DNA from: Anaerolineaceae bacterium
GTDB lineage: Bacteria; Chloroflexota; Anaerolineae; Anaerolineales; Anaerolineaceae
Assembly (NCBI GenBank): GCA_027348305.1
Contig: DAIEPS010000140.1
Span: forward strand, 1-5,319
Length of the DNA stretch: 5,319 nt
Direction: 5' to 3'
The stretch's first letter is position 1; the number at the start of each line of letters is the position of its first letter. Made by a program: the position numbers and the translations under genes. Positions 1 through 4,653 of this stretch are shown here, piece after piece. The notes under the pieces are model-generated. The model ran no database searches and was not told the origin of the DNA. It worked only from the letters and a program-made list of their open reading frames with translations.

Positions 1-1
1 G

Positions 2-127
2 ATTGAAAAGGTCAGCGCAAACGCCAAAGATATGAGCACTCAAGTGGATGAAGTTACTGCTTCAGCTGCGACGCTGGCAGAGATGGCAGAGAATTTAAAA
101 GAGACCATCAGCAGTTTCAAACTTTAG
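2..127 (+). CDS. Methyl-accepting chemotaxis protein, C-terminal end (5' part outside the window)
   Basis: The frame starting at base 2 is open from the left edge to a TAG at 125-127 and gives 41 residues, beginning IEKVSANAKDMSTQVDEV and ending SSFKL. Regularly spaced small and hydrophobic residues (VSANA..MSTQVDEVTASAATLAEMAENL) followed by a short tail ending FKL are typical of the last helix of the cytoplasmic signalling domain of chemoreceptors. In that family this antiparallel coiled coil couples ligand sensing to CheA/CheW. The ligand-binding, membrane and HAMP parts lie upstream and cannot be assessed. No C-terminal NWETF-like pentapeptide for CheR/CheB docking is present. A soluble receptor or another long coiled-coil protein cannot be excluded from 41 residues, but the pattern is characteristic. 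A strong terminator follows 18 nt after the stop. Confidence 0.8.
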   Translation: MEKVSANAKDMSTQVDEVTASAATLAEMAENLKETISSFKL

Positions 128-145
128 CAAAAAAAATTTTTTGGG

Positions 146-178
146 CAGCCCTGATGAGATTTTGATCAGGGCTGTTTT
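146..178 (+). terminator. Intrinsic terminator of the chemoreceptor gene, possibly bidirectional
   Basis: A perfect 10-bp stem (CAGCCCTGAT at 146-155 with ATCAGGGCTG at 165-174) encloses a 9-nt loop and is followed directly by TTTTAT on the plus strand. It lies 18 nt after the chemoreceptor stop. In the other direction it lies about 50 nt after the aldo/keto reductase stop. Read on the minus strand, a run of eight T begins 9 nt past the stem (complement of 129-136), so it may also stop the opposing transcript, less efficiently. Confidence 0.9.
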
Positions 179-223
179 ATATCCAGCACCTATCAAAAAA
201 ATCTGGGTTCTGGTCTTGAGTCG

Positions 224-1048
224 TCACCGTAGATAAAGCTGGTTGAGGATGGCGTTTTCTTCAGCCGTTAATTGGATGTCCGCCGCCTCAAGGTTTTCCT
301 TCTGGTGCTGCGCGTCAAACGACATGGGGATGGTGATGACCCGCGGCTGGTTGGTCAACCAGGCCAACGCGATCTGGAAGGAAGTTACCCCGTGCACCTC
401 GGCGATTAATCTCAAGGTGGGGTTGACATTCAGGTTGCGAAACTTGACCGGTGTGTACGCGGTGAGCAAAATGTCGTTGTGTTTGCAGTAATCCACCACG
501 CCGTTCTTGACATACTTGTTTTGAGGCAAGCTGTAGGGCACCTGGTCGGTGAGCAGGGGTGTCTCGCATAGATCCATCGATTTTTTCAGGTCTTTGAGGT
601 TGAAGTTGCTTACCCCGACATGTTTCACCTTGCCTTCACGGACCAATTGGTTGAGCGCTTTGAAGGTCTCTTCCAATTTGATCAGCCGGTTCGGCCAGTG
701 GATCAGGTAAAGATCAACGTAATCCATCTTCAGGCGGCGCAGACTGCCTTCGCAGGCTTTGAGCACAGCGTCATACCTGAGATGGTCCGGCAGGACTTTG
801 GAGGTGATCATCAGGCTTTCACGCGGAATTTTCGAATCCCGGACAGCCTCCGCCAAGAGTTCTTCTGAGTGCCCATGGGCGTAATATTCCGCGGTATCAA
901 AATGGGTATAGCCCAATTCCAGCGCGGAGCGCAGCGCCTGCAGCGATTTTTCGTCTTGTGTGGGATCCGCGGTGCCTTCGCCGCCGATGCGCCACGTGCC
1001 GAAACCGATCTTGGGAACCTGGATGCCGTGCAGTGTTTCGTATTTCAT
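224..1048 (-). CDS. Aldo/keto reductase (AKR superfamily)
   Basis: A 274-residue cytosolic NAD(P)H-dependent oxidoreductase that by family reduces aldehydes or ketones, including sugars, to alcohols. The length is normal for AKR3/AKR5-type enzymes. The N-terminal GFGTWRIGG segment is present. The complete catalytic tetrad is visible: Asp51 and Tyr56 in DTAEYY, Lys84 in ITSKV and His117 in LIHWP. GVSNFN (145-150) and the TDQVPYS strand (167-173) complete the barrel signature. The cofactor loop is unusual: where NADPH-dependent members have IPKSxxxxRxxEN, this protein reads IPMSFDAQHQKEN (240-252), so the usual 2'-phosphate contacts Lys and Arg are Met242 and His248. The start is secure: ATG is preceded by AAGGAGG with a 5-nt gap, inside the 15-nt spacer after the HAD gene, so the two are almost certainly co-transcribed. 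The substrate cannot be read from the sequence. Confidence 0.95.
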   Translation of the reverse strand: MKYETLHGIQVPKIGFGTWRIGGEGTADPTQDEKSLQALRSALELGYTHFDTAEYYAHGHSEELLAEAVRDSKIPRESLMITSKVLPDHLRYDAVLKACEGSLRRLKMDYVDLYLIHWPNRLIKLEETFKALNQLVREGKVKHVGVSNFNLKDLKKSMDLCETPLLTDQVPYSLPQNKYVKNGVVDYCKHNDILLTAYTPVKFRNLNVNPTLRLIAEVHGVTSFQIALAWLTNQPRVITIPMSFDAQHQKENLEAADIQLTAEENAILNQLYLR

Positions 1049-1063
1049 TAGCCCTCCTTGAAC

Positions 1064-1684
1064 CTAAAAGACCAGTCCCCGCCGGGATAATTCGTCTGCC
1101 AATTGCTGGGCGGATTTGAAGTGAACGGTTTGAAAGCCGAGTGCTTCCGCGGTCTGGATATTGGCGGCGGAATCGTCGATGAAAAGGCACTCTTCAGCCT
1201 TGCGGTTGATGGTTTTAAGCAGCGTAAGAAAGATATCAGGTTCGGGTTTGACCTGGTTGACCGTTCCTGAAAGGATGTAGCCCTCAAGGTAATCCAGAAA
1301 ATAAAATCCGTCTTTGACCGCGTTGAACTTGGTCTCATTCCAGTTGCTCAGCCCGAAAAGGGTATAACCTGCTTGTTTGAGGCGCCTGGCTATTTCGACT
1401 GTATCGGTCATGATTTCACCCATGGCGTCCATCCAGTGCGAGTTGAAACGGCGGATCAGTGCCTCGTGGTGTGGAAACTCGGCGACCTTCTCTTCCACGC
1501 CTTTTTCAAACGAATAACCCTTGTCAAATTGAAGGTTCCAGTGCTTGAAATCGATTTCCTCAAGAAACGCCTTGATCTCCTCGTCATTCGCCATCACCTT
1601 GCGGTAAAGGTAATACTGATTCCAGTCCACCAGCACGGCGCCGAAATCAAAAATGATGACAGGAGTTTTGTTTGTGTTTGCCAT
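1064..1684 (-). CDS. HAD-superfamily phosphatase (HAD-IA, YihX-like)
   Basis: A 206-residue haloacid dehalogenase-fold hydrolase, probably a cytosolic phosphatase of small phosphorylated metabolites. All four HAD motifs are visible: motif I DFGAVLVD with nucleophile Asp13, motif II LSN (Ser113), motif III Lys146 in QVKPEP, and motif IV IDDS with Asp170 and Asp171. As in YihX-type proteins, the residue two after the nucleophile is Gly15 rather than the Asp of classical phosphatases. A helical cap of about 70 residues (21-95), rich in aromatic and charged residues, sits between motifs I and II, as in subclass IA. I chose the ATG at 1684 because AAGAGG lies just upstream. A longer frame could begin at a TTG (1702), but it lacks a ribosome site. 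The gene is the first of a pair with the aldo/keto reductase. The substrate is unknown; sugar-1-phosphate is only a family analogy. Confidence 0.92.
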   Translation of the reverse strand: MANTNKTPVIIFDFGAVLVDWNQYYLYRKVMANDEEIKAFLEEIDFKHWNLQFDKGYSFEKGVEEKVAEFPHHEALIRRFNSHWMDAMGEIMTDTVEIARRLKQAGYTLFGLSNWNETKFNAVKDGFYFLDYLEGYILSGTVNQVKPEPDIFLTLLKTINRKAEECLFIDDSAANIQTAEALGFQTVHFKSAQQLADELSRRGLVF

Positions 1685-1705
1685 TGAACCTCTTGTGCAC
1701 AAAAA

Positions 1706-1734
1706 ATAAAAACAGGTTCAATTTTACCCGTAAA
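1706..1734 (-). promoter_or_regulatory. Possible sigma-70-type promoter of the HAD/aldo-keto reductase pair
   Basis: On the minus strand TTTACG (complement of 1729-1734) and TTTTAT (complement of 1706-1711) are separated by exactly 17 bp, each matching the consensus at 4 of 6 positions. The -10 box ends about 21 nt before the HAD ATG, leaving a short leader with the AAGAGG ribosome site. It lies just gene-proximal to the palindromic repeat at 1742-1801. The match is weak and positional only. Confidence 0.3.
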
Positions 1735-1741
1735 TCACCCT

Positions 1742-1801
1742 ATTCCCGGTTTCTCAGAGTCATTTGGAATATAGCGTGAGTCACTCCCAGAAACCGGGAA
1801 T
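1742..1801 (+). repeat. Palindromic intergenic element, copy A (60 bp)
   Basis: Perfect 13-bp inverted arms ATTCCCGGTTTCT (1742-1754) and AGAAACCGGGAAT (1789-1801) enclose 34 bp. After a 2x2 internal loop the stem can continue with GAGT (1757-1760) pairing to ACTC (1783-1786). The copy at 4526-4585 has exactly the same length, identical arms, the same base after the left arm (C) and a shared ACTCCC before the right arm, plus a shared TGGAA in the middle. The element lies between two minus-strand genes (TrhA-like and HAD). Neither side has a T-tract, so it is not an intrinsic terminator. Confidence 0.88.
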
Positions 1802-1859
1802 CTTGGGTTGAATACCATTATGTGTACATTTACTTTTTTTAGAATTCAGACCTTAGCTC

Positions 1860-1877
1860 CTAGTATATAGATACTAG
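1860..1877. other. Small inverted repeat downstream of the TrhA-like gene
   Basis: CTAGTAT (1860-1866) and ATACTAG (1871-1877) form a perfect 7-bp, AT-rich stem with a 4-nt loop. It begins 14 nt after the stop of the minus-strand TrhA-like gene. On the minus strand it is followed by GAGCTAAGG rather than by a T-tract, so it is a poor terminator candidate. It could be an mRNA 3'-end hairpin, a protein-binding dyad, or chance. No better terminator for this gene is visible, so some read-through into the HAD gene is possible. Confidence 0.35.
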
Positions 1878-1890
1878 TTATGAAAGGGGC

Positions 1891-2538
1891 TTATTGAACC
1901 ATCGCGATGTTCTGATAGATCATCACAAAATGGCATAAAGCCGCCAGGCTGACAAAGACGTGCCAGACCTCGTGAAAGCCGAAGACCCCCGGCCAAAAAT
2001 CCAGCTTTTTGGTGATATAGATAACCGCCCCGATCGAGTAGGTCAGCCCGCCGGCCAGCAGCCACCATAAGCCAGCGGTGGGCATGGATTGCAGCATGGG
2101 TTTGATCACCCAAACGGCCATCCACCCCATCACGAGGTAAATGCCGGCGGTCACCCAGCGCGGAGTGTTGATCACGAACAGTTTCACGATTACCCCGGCC
2201 AGGGCAATACCCCAGATCAAGGCTAAAAATCCCCAGCGCAGCCAGCCGCTGAAAAAGTTGATGCAGATGGGTGTGTAGGTGCCGGCGATCAAGACATAAA
2301 TGGCTGAATGGTCAAATTTGCGCAGCTTGAGCAAAGTGCCATCAGATGGATTTGCGAGGTGGTAGAGGGCACTGGCAGAGAACAGAGTCACCAGGCTGAC
2401 GCCGTAGATCGCCATGGAAAGGGTTTTGAATCCCTGCCCCCAGGTAACGACCAACAATACAATCAGACCGACCAAGGCCAGAACTGCCGAAAAAAAGTGG
2501 ATCAATCCGCTGACCGGATCGCGAAATTTGGAAATCAC
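1891..2538 (-). CDS. trhA: TrhA / hemolysin III-like (PAQR family) seven-helix membrane protein
   Basis: A 215-residue polytopic inner-membrane protein with about seven hydrophobic helices (roughly residues 11-31, 40-58, 77-96, 99-119, 128-146, 157-175 and 188-208). The PAQR core is intact: SALYH at the end of helix 2 (Ser56, His60), the DHSAIYVLIAGTYTP segment (Asp77), and FHEVWH in helix 7 (His189, His193). In this family the three histidines bind a metal, and the proteins are linked to membrane-lipid homeostasis; the name hemolysin III is historical. The start is GTG either way. I chose the one at 2536-2538 because GGAG lies 5 nt upstream; the GTG at 2542-2544 would add two residues but overlaps that ribosome site. 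An in-frame stop lies just upstream of both. The gene stands alone, on the same strand as its neighbours, with a palindromic element on either side. Ligand or enzymatic activity cannot be inferred. Confidence 0.93.
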   Translation of the reverse strand: MISKFRDPVSGLIHFFSAVLALVGLIVLLVVTWGQGFKTLSMAIYGVSLVTLFSASALYHLANPSDGTLLKLRKFDHSAIYVLIAGTYTPICINFFSGWLRWGFLALIWGIALAGVIVKLFVINTPRWVTAGIYLVMGWMAVWVIKPMLQSMPTAGLWWLLAGGLTYSIGAVIYITKKLDFWPGVFGFHEVWHVFVSLAALCHFVMIYQNIAMVQ

Positions 2539-2568
2539 AGGCACTCCATAATCGTTTTAATGCTTGCA

Positions 2569-2574
2569 ACTATA
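2569..2574 (-). promoter_or_regulatory. Possible -10 box for the TrhA-like gene
   Basis: The minus strand reads GGTATAGTT here, and TATAGT (complement of 2569-2574) matches the -10 consensus at 5 of 6 positions. It sits about 30 nt before the preferred GTG start, a normal leader length. The hexamer 17 bp upstream (ATTCCA) is a poor -35, so this is weak evidence. Confidence 0.3.
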
Positions 2575-2642
2575 CCTGTAATTGGGTTGAATGGAATGTA
2601 TCAAAGGATAGAAAAGAGACATATCAATTCAAAGAAATATCA

Positions 2643-2703
2643 ATTCCCGATTTCTGCGGATCACTTTGGCTACCGCTTCAAGTGGCATCGAGAAATCGGG
2701 AAT
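2643..2703 (-). repeat. Palindromic intergenic element, copy B (61 bp, inverted relative to A and C)
   Basis: Arms ATTCCCGATTTCT (2643-2655) and AGAAATCGGGAAT (2691-2703) pair perfectly; with flanking bases the stem reaches 15 bp (2641-2655 with 2691-2705). Inside, CACTT (2662-2666) can pair with AAGTG (2680-2684), giving a two-tier hairpin. Against copies A and C one arm pair has changed from G-C to A-T (2650 and 2696) on both sides, so pairing is preserved. The core aligns best with copy A when copy B is reverse-complemented (shared C after the left arm, TAGC, AGT.A.TCC), which sets its orientation. It lies between the small membrane-protein gene and the TrhA-like gene, immediately beyond a proper terminator. 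Confidence 0.87.
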
Positions 2704-2707
2704 TGCA

Positions 2708-2740
2708 CAAAAAAGGCGAAGGAATTTTCCCTCGCCTTTT
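2708..2740 (-). terminator. Intrinsic terminator of the sigma factor / membrane protein operon
   Basis: On the minus strand a stem pairs AAAAGGCGA (complement of 2732-2740) with TCGCCTTTT (complement of 2711-2719), and after one mismatch adds GG/CC and A/T pairs toward a small AT loop. The RNA then continues in a run of seven T ending GTGC. It lies 23 nt after the stop of the small membrane-protein gene. The plus-strand side ends CGCCTTTTAC, so weak bidirectional action is possible. Confidence 0.88.
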
Positions 2741-2763
2741 ACTCTTTTGTTCATGAATCCGAA

Positions 2764-3126
2764 TTAATCTATTGAATCCAGTTTTTGAGTTTCGCCTTCA
2801 TGGATATAGCTTTTCAGTTTCCGCTTGCGCTTATTCTCACTGTGCATCGGGCTGCCCCCGCGGCCTGGGCCCTTGAACAGGATCGAGGTCAGCACCAGCA
2901 GACCACCCGCCTGCCAGAAGGTGAGCGCCTTGAGGCCAAAGATGACCGGCATCAGCCAGTTCCACAGCAGCATGACGACCCATGTGCATAAGGCCAGCAT
3001 ACCCAAACCCAAAATTCCAAAACCGATGCCCATCAAGATCTTCTGGGCCAGGGTACGTTCTTCCCACCATCCCGGCATATCGTGTTTCTTGTGTTCAACA
3101 GTTTGTACATTATCAAAATCAGACAT
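2764..3126 (-). CDS. Small two-helix membrane protein paired with the ECF sigma factor
   Basis: A 120-residue protein with a polar N-terminus (1-25, including HKKHDMPGWWEE), two closely spaced hydrophobic helices (about 29-58 and 62-84) and a basic C-terminal tail (GPGRGG, then KRKRKLK at 99-105). The helix-turn-helix block WNWLMPVIFGL..LTFWQAGGLLVLTSILF (55-84) resembles, from memory, small uncharacterised membrane proteins encoded next to ECF sigma factors in other phyla; I have no family name for it. The positive-inside rule suggests both ends are cytoplasmic. The gene starts 51 nt after the sigma gene, has an excellent ribosome site (GGAGGAGG, 5 nt before ATG) and ends in a terminator, so the two form a bicistronic operon. 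A role in controlling or sensing for the sigma factor is inferred from this pairing alone. It lacks the zinc-finger (HxxxCxxC) signature of classical anti-sigma factors. Confidence 0.85.
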   Translation of the reverse strand: MSDFDNVQTVEHKKHDMPGWWEERTLAQKILMGIGFGILGLGMLALCTWVVMLLWNWLMPVIFGLKALTFWQAGGLLVLTSILFKGPGRGGSPMHSENKRKRKLKSYIHEGETQKLDSID

Positions 3127-3131
3127 TTTTT

Positions 3132-3151
3132 CCTCCTCCGGTTCATCCGGA
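3132..3151 (-). promoter_or_regulatory. Ribosome binding site overlapped by a small hairpin
   Basis: On the minus strand a 5-bp stem, TCCGG (complement of 3147-3151) with CCGGA (complement of 3137-3141), closes a 5-nt loop. Its 3' strand runs into the GGAGGAGG ribosome site (complement of 3132-3139) of the small membrane-protein gene. The stem would cover the first three bases of the site and leave GGAGG free, so any effect on translation is likely modest. It is placed within the 51-nt gap between the sigma gene and its partner. Confidence 0.4.
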
Positions 3152-3177
3152 TAATTTATTGAAAAATTTTTACACTT

Positions 3178-3732
3178 TTACTCTTCGATCCATTGCCTTA
3201 GAGCGCGTGACAGGTTCTTTACGGCGTAGCGTTTGCGGGCGGTCAGGGTGTCGATGCTTTCACCCGTGGCTTCGGCAATTTCTCTGAAGGTCAGTTCGCC
3301 AAAGACCTGGGCCTCGATGACCTGGCGCTGCTCAACCGGCAGAGCATGGATGGCGTCATTCAGCGCGTCCATCAGGCTTTCCCTGACGTAGGCATCCTGC
3401 GGGTCAAGACCTACATCCGCGATGACCTCCTGCAAAATCTCTTCAGCCACATCGGTTTCGCCGACGGCATCACGAACGCGCTCATGCCTCCAGGCGTCGA
3501 TCAATCGCCGGGTGAACAGTGCGTTGATCCAGGCGGGAAGGTTGGCGATATTGGTCACAAGCTGCAGATTTTCAACAGTCTCTGCATAGACATCCTGGAT
3601 CAGATCTTCCGCCTCTTCGATCGTCCGTCCTGCAGCCAGCAATCGAGACAGGAAGCGAGGTTTTTCACTGGTGTAGGCCTCCTCGATCCTTGTTTGTGAT
3701 CGTTGTCTTTCAAGTGCAGGTAATTGGCTCAT
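3178..3732 (-). CDS. ECF-type RNA polymerase sigma factor
   Basis: A 184-residue group 4 sigma factor with only regions 2 and 4, which by family directs RNA polymerase to a small stress- or envelope-related regulon. Region 2 spans about residues 15-87, with AEDLIQDVYAETVENL (41-56) as the core-binding helix and NLPAWINALFTRRLIDAWRHER (64-85) as the -10-recognition part. A 30-residue acidic linker follows. Region 4 (119-180) has ALPVEQRQVIEAQVFGELTFREIAEATGES and the recognition helix IDTLTARKRYAVKNL. The ARKRYAVKNL form is that of ECF factors paired with small membrane proteins rather than with zinc-finger anti-sigmas; this is recalled, not checked. Start choice is uncertain: the ATG at 3730-3732 is preferred (weak GGTG upstream), while a GTG at 3739-3741 would add three residues without a better ribosome site. 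It is first in a two-gene operon with the small membrane protein and divergent from the YcxB-like gene. Confidence 0.92.
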   Translation of the reverse strand: MSQLPALERQRSQTRIEEAYTSEKPRFLSRLLAAGRTIEEAEDLIQDVYAETVENLQLVTNIANLPAWINALFTRRLIDAWRHERVRDAVGETDVAEEILQEVIADVGLDPQDAYVRESLMDALNDAIHALPVEQRQVIEAQVFGELTFREIAEATGESIDTLTARKRYAVKNLSRALRQWIEE

Positions 3733-3911
3733 GCTGTTCACACCATTATCGACGGGTAGTTTTGATTTTTGGTGTATCCAATTTCAAAATCACTTCAGAT
3801 TCGTTGCTTTATCTTACTCTTTCTGCTGAAAAAGAAATTTGATTTAAAGATACAATACTATTTACCAAAGAAATCTCTTAGATTTTTAAAAAGCATTTGT
3901 CACGCAACACA

Positions 3912-3964
3912 TAGCGCGTAGAGCGCGCTAGTGCGCAGAGCGAGATCGCAAAGAACGCAAAGAA
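3912..3964 (+). repeat. GC-rich dyad and 9-bp tandem repeat in the divergent intergenic region
   Basis: Within an otherwise AT-rich 269-nt gap (3733-4001), TAGCGCG (3912-3918) and CGCGCTA (3924-3930) form a 7-bp stem with a 5-nt loop. It is followed by a degenerate CGCAGAG/CGAGAT stretch and two exact copies of CGCAAAGAA (3947-3955 and 3956-3964). The block ends 37 nt before the YcxB-like start codon, so it falls in that gene's promoter or leader. It may be a decayed copy of a dispersed GCGCAGAG-type repeat or a binding site. The rest of the gap is AT-rich, and I see no convincing promoter hexamer pair in it. Confidence 0.5.
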
Positions 3965-4001
3965 AACCTTGAAGTAAAAATTAAAAACAAGGATCATAAG
4001 C

Positions 4002-4526
4002 ATGGACGTTGAATTCAAAGGCACATACACACGCAAAGACGTATTCAGGGCTGTCTTTTTGGCTAATCAACCAACGCGAAAACGGGCGCTCATCCGCATG
4101 GGCATTGCGGTTCTGGCGCTGGTTATTTATATCGCGTATACAGTGCTGACCTCCATCCAAAACAAGACGCCATTGCTAGATCCCAACTTGATCGGCAGTC
4201 ATGTGATGTACCTGCTGTTGATCGCGTTGTTCCTGTACTATCCCAACATCACCACAACCATTACGGCGTTGAAGATTTGGAATGCCCCCACCATGCGTCA
4301 TGAATACAGGGGAACAATCTCAAGCGAAGGTGTTCTTTACGCCGGCAAGAAAACCCTGATCACCTGGGAAATGATCGCCAAAAAGCAGGTCACGCCTGAG
4401 ATCATCGTGCTGCTGACTTCCAACGGCATCCTCTGCTTCTTTCCGCGCGGATTCTTTGTGTCAGAGGGTGACTGGCAGCGGGCAAACCAGTTGGTTGAGT
4501 TTAATCTGAGTGAAATGGATAAGTAA
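4002..4526 (+). CDS. YcxB-like membrane protein
   Basis: A 174-residue protein with an N-terminal cytoplasmic stretch (MDVEFKGTYTRKDVFRAV), two hydrophobic helices (about 31-50 and 66-88) and a C-terminal soluble domain (about 100-168). The C-terminal domain matches the YcxB-like pattern: GTISSEGVLY (104-113), a conserved Trp in LITWEMIAKK (119-128), a beta-hairpin run IIVLLTSNGILCFFPRGFF (134-152) and the SEGDWQRANQLV helix (154-165). Members of this family are small membrane proteins of unknown function, often described with a PH-like fold; no enzymatic motif is visible. The start is ATG with AAGGA 8 nt upstream. The gene is monocistronic, divergent from the ECF sigma operon. Its stop codon TAA is abutted by palindromic element copy C, whose first base is the final A of the stop. 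Confidence 0.85.
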   Translation: MDVEFKGTYTRKDVFRAVFLANQPTRKRALIRMGIAVLALVIYIAYTVLTSIQNKTPLLDPNLIGSHVMYLLLIALFLYYPNITTTITALKIWNAPTMRHEYRGTISSEGVLYAGKKTLITWEMIAKKQVTPEIIVLLTSNGILCFFPRGFFVSEGDWQRANQLVEFNLSEMDK

Positions 4527-4585
4527 TTCCCGGTTTCTCTTGATCTTGTGGAAGTGAAATGAATTAACTCCCAGAAACCGGGAAT
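4526..4585 (+). repeat. Palindromic intergenic element, copy C (60 bp)
   Basis: Arms ATTCCCGGTTTCT (4526-4538) and AGAAACCGGGAAT (4573-4585) are identical to those of copy A, and the total length is the same. Shared internal bases are C after the left arm, TGGAA in the middle and ACTCCC before the right arm; the rest of the core has diverged and does not form the inner stem seen in copy A. Similarity to copy A may continue past the right arm (CTGGGGTTTCAAT against CTTGGGTTGAAT). It directly follows the YcxB-like stop and precedes a separate strong terminator by 23 nt. Confidence 0.88.
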
Positions 4586-4608
4586 CTGGGGTTTCAATCT
4601 TAAAACCA

Positions 4609-4650
4609 AACCCCCGCGGTCTGAATTTGAGACCGCGGGGGTTCTTTCTT
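4609..4650. terminator. Strong bidirectional intrinsic terminator between convergent genes
   Basis: A perfect 14-bp stem (AACCCCCGCGGTCT at 4609-4622 with AGACCGCGGGGGTT at 4630-4643) closes a 7-nt loop. On the plus strand TTCTTTCTT follows, serving the YcxB-like gene. On the minus strand TTTGGTTTT follows, 10 nt beyond the stop of the split-barrel gene. The position between two convergent 3' ends supports use in both directions. Confidence 0.9.
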
Positions 4651-4653
4651 CTG

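Noticed and set aside
243..491. Plus-strand open frames across the aldo/keto reductase and HAD genes (for example 243-491, 620-868, 1373-1687).
   Set aside because: They are antisense to genes with intact motifs, lack ribosome sites and show no recognisable protein features, so they are shadows of the real coding strands.
1742..1801. Reading the palindromic elements as integron attC sites or intrinsic terminators.
   Set aside because: The arms lack the RYYYAAC/GTTRRRY core of attC sites and no integrase or cassette structure is present. T-tracts required for intrinsic termination are absent on both strands.
1803..2592. The 11-mer TTGGGTTGAAT occurs at 1803-1813 (just right of element copy A) and at 2582-2592 (left of copy B).
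   Set aside because: An exact 11-bp match between two places in 5.3 kb is expected by chance a few times. The relative orientation also does not fit the inverted orientation of copy B, so it is not treated as part of the element.
2308..2775. A 155-codon plus-strand frame spanning the 5' end of the TrhA-like gene, the intergenic region and element copy B.
   Set aside because: It runs antisense through a clear membrane-protein gene and through a terminator and repeat, has no ribosome site, and its translation is low-complexity Q/H-rich with no family resemblance.
3742..3775. An ECF-like promoter (GGATAC ... CGTC on the minus strand) upstream of the sigma gene, which would suggest autoregulation.
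   Set aside because: The spacing between the two motifs is about 19 nt, longer than the usual 15-17, and GGATAC is an imperfect match to GGAAC. Not strong enough to list as a promoter.
3839..3861. A plus-strand promoter TTGATT ... TACTAT for the YcxB-like gene.
   Set aside because: The hexamers are only 11 bp apart, too close for a sigma-70 promoter, and the alternative TACAAT at 3851-3856 has no acceptable -35. The region is simply AT-rich.
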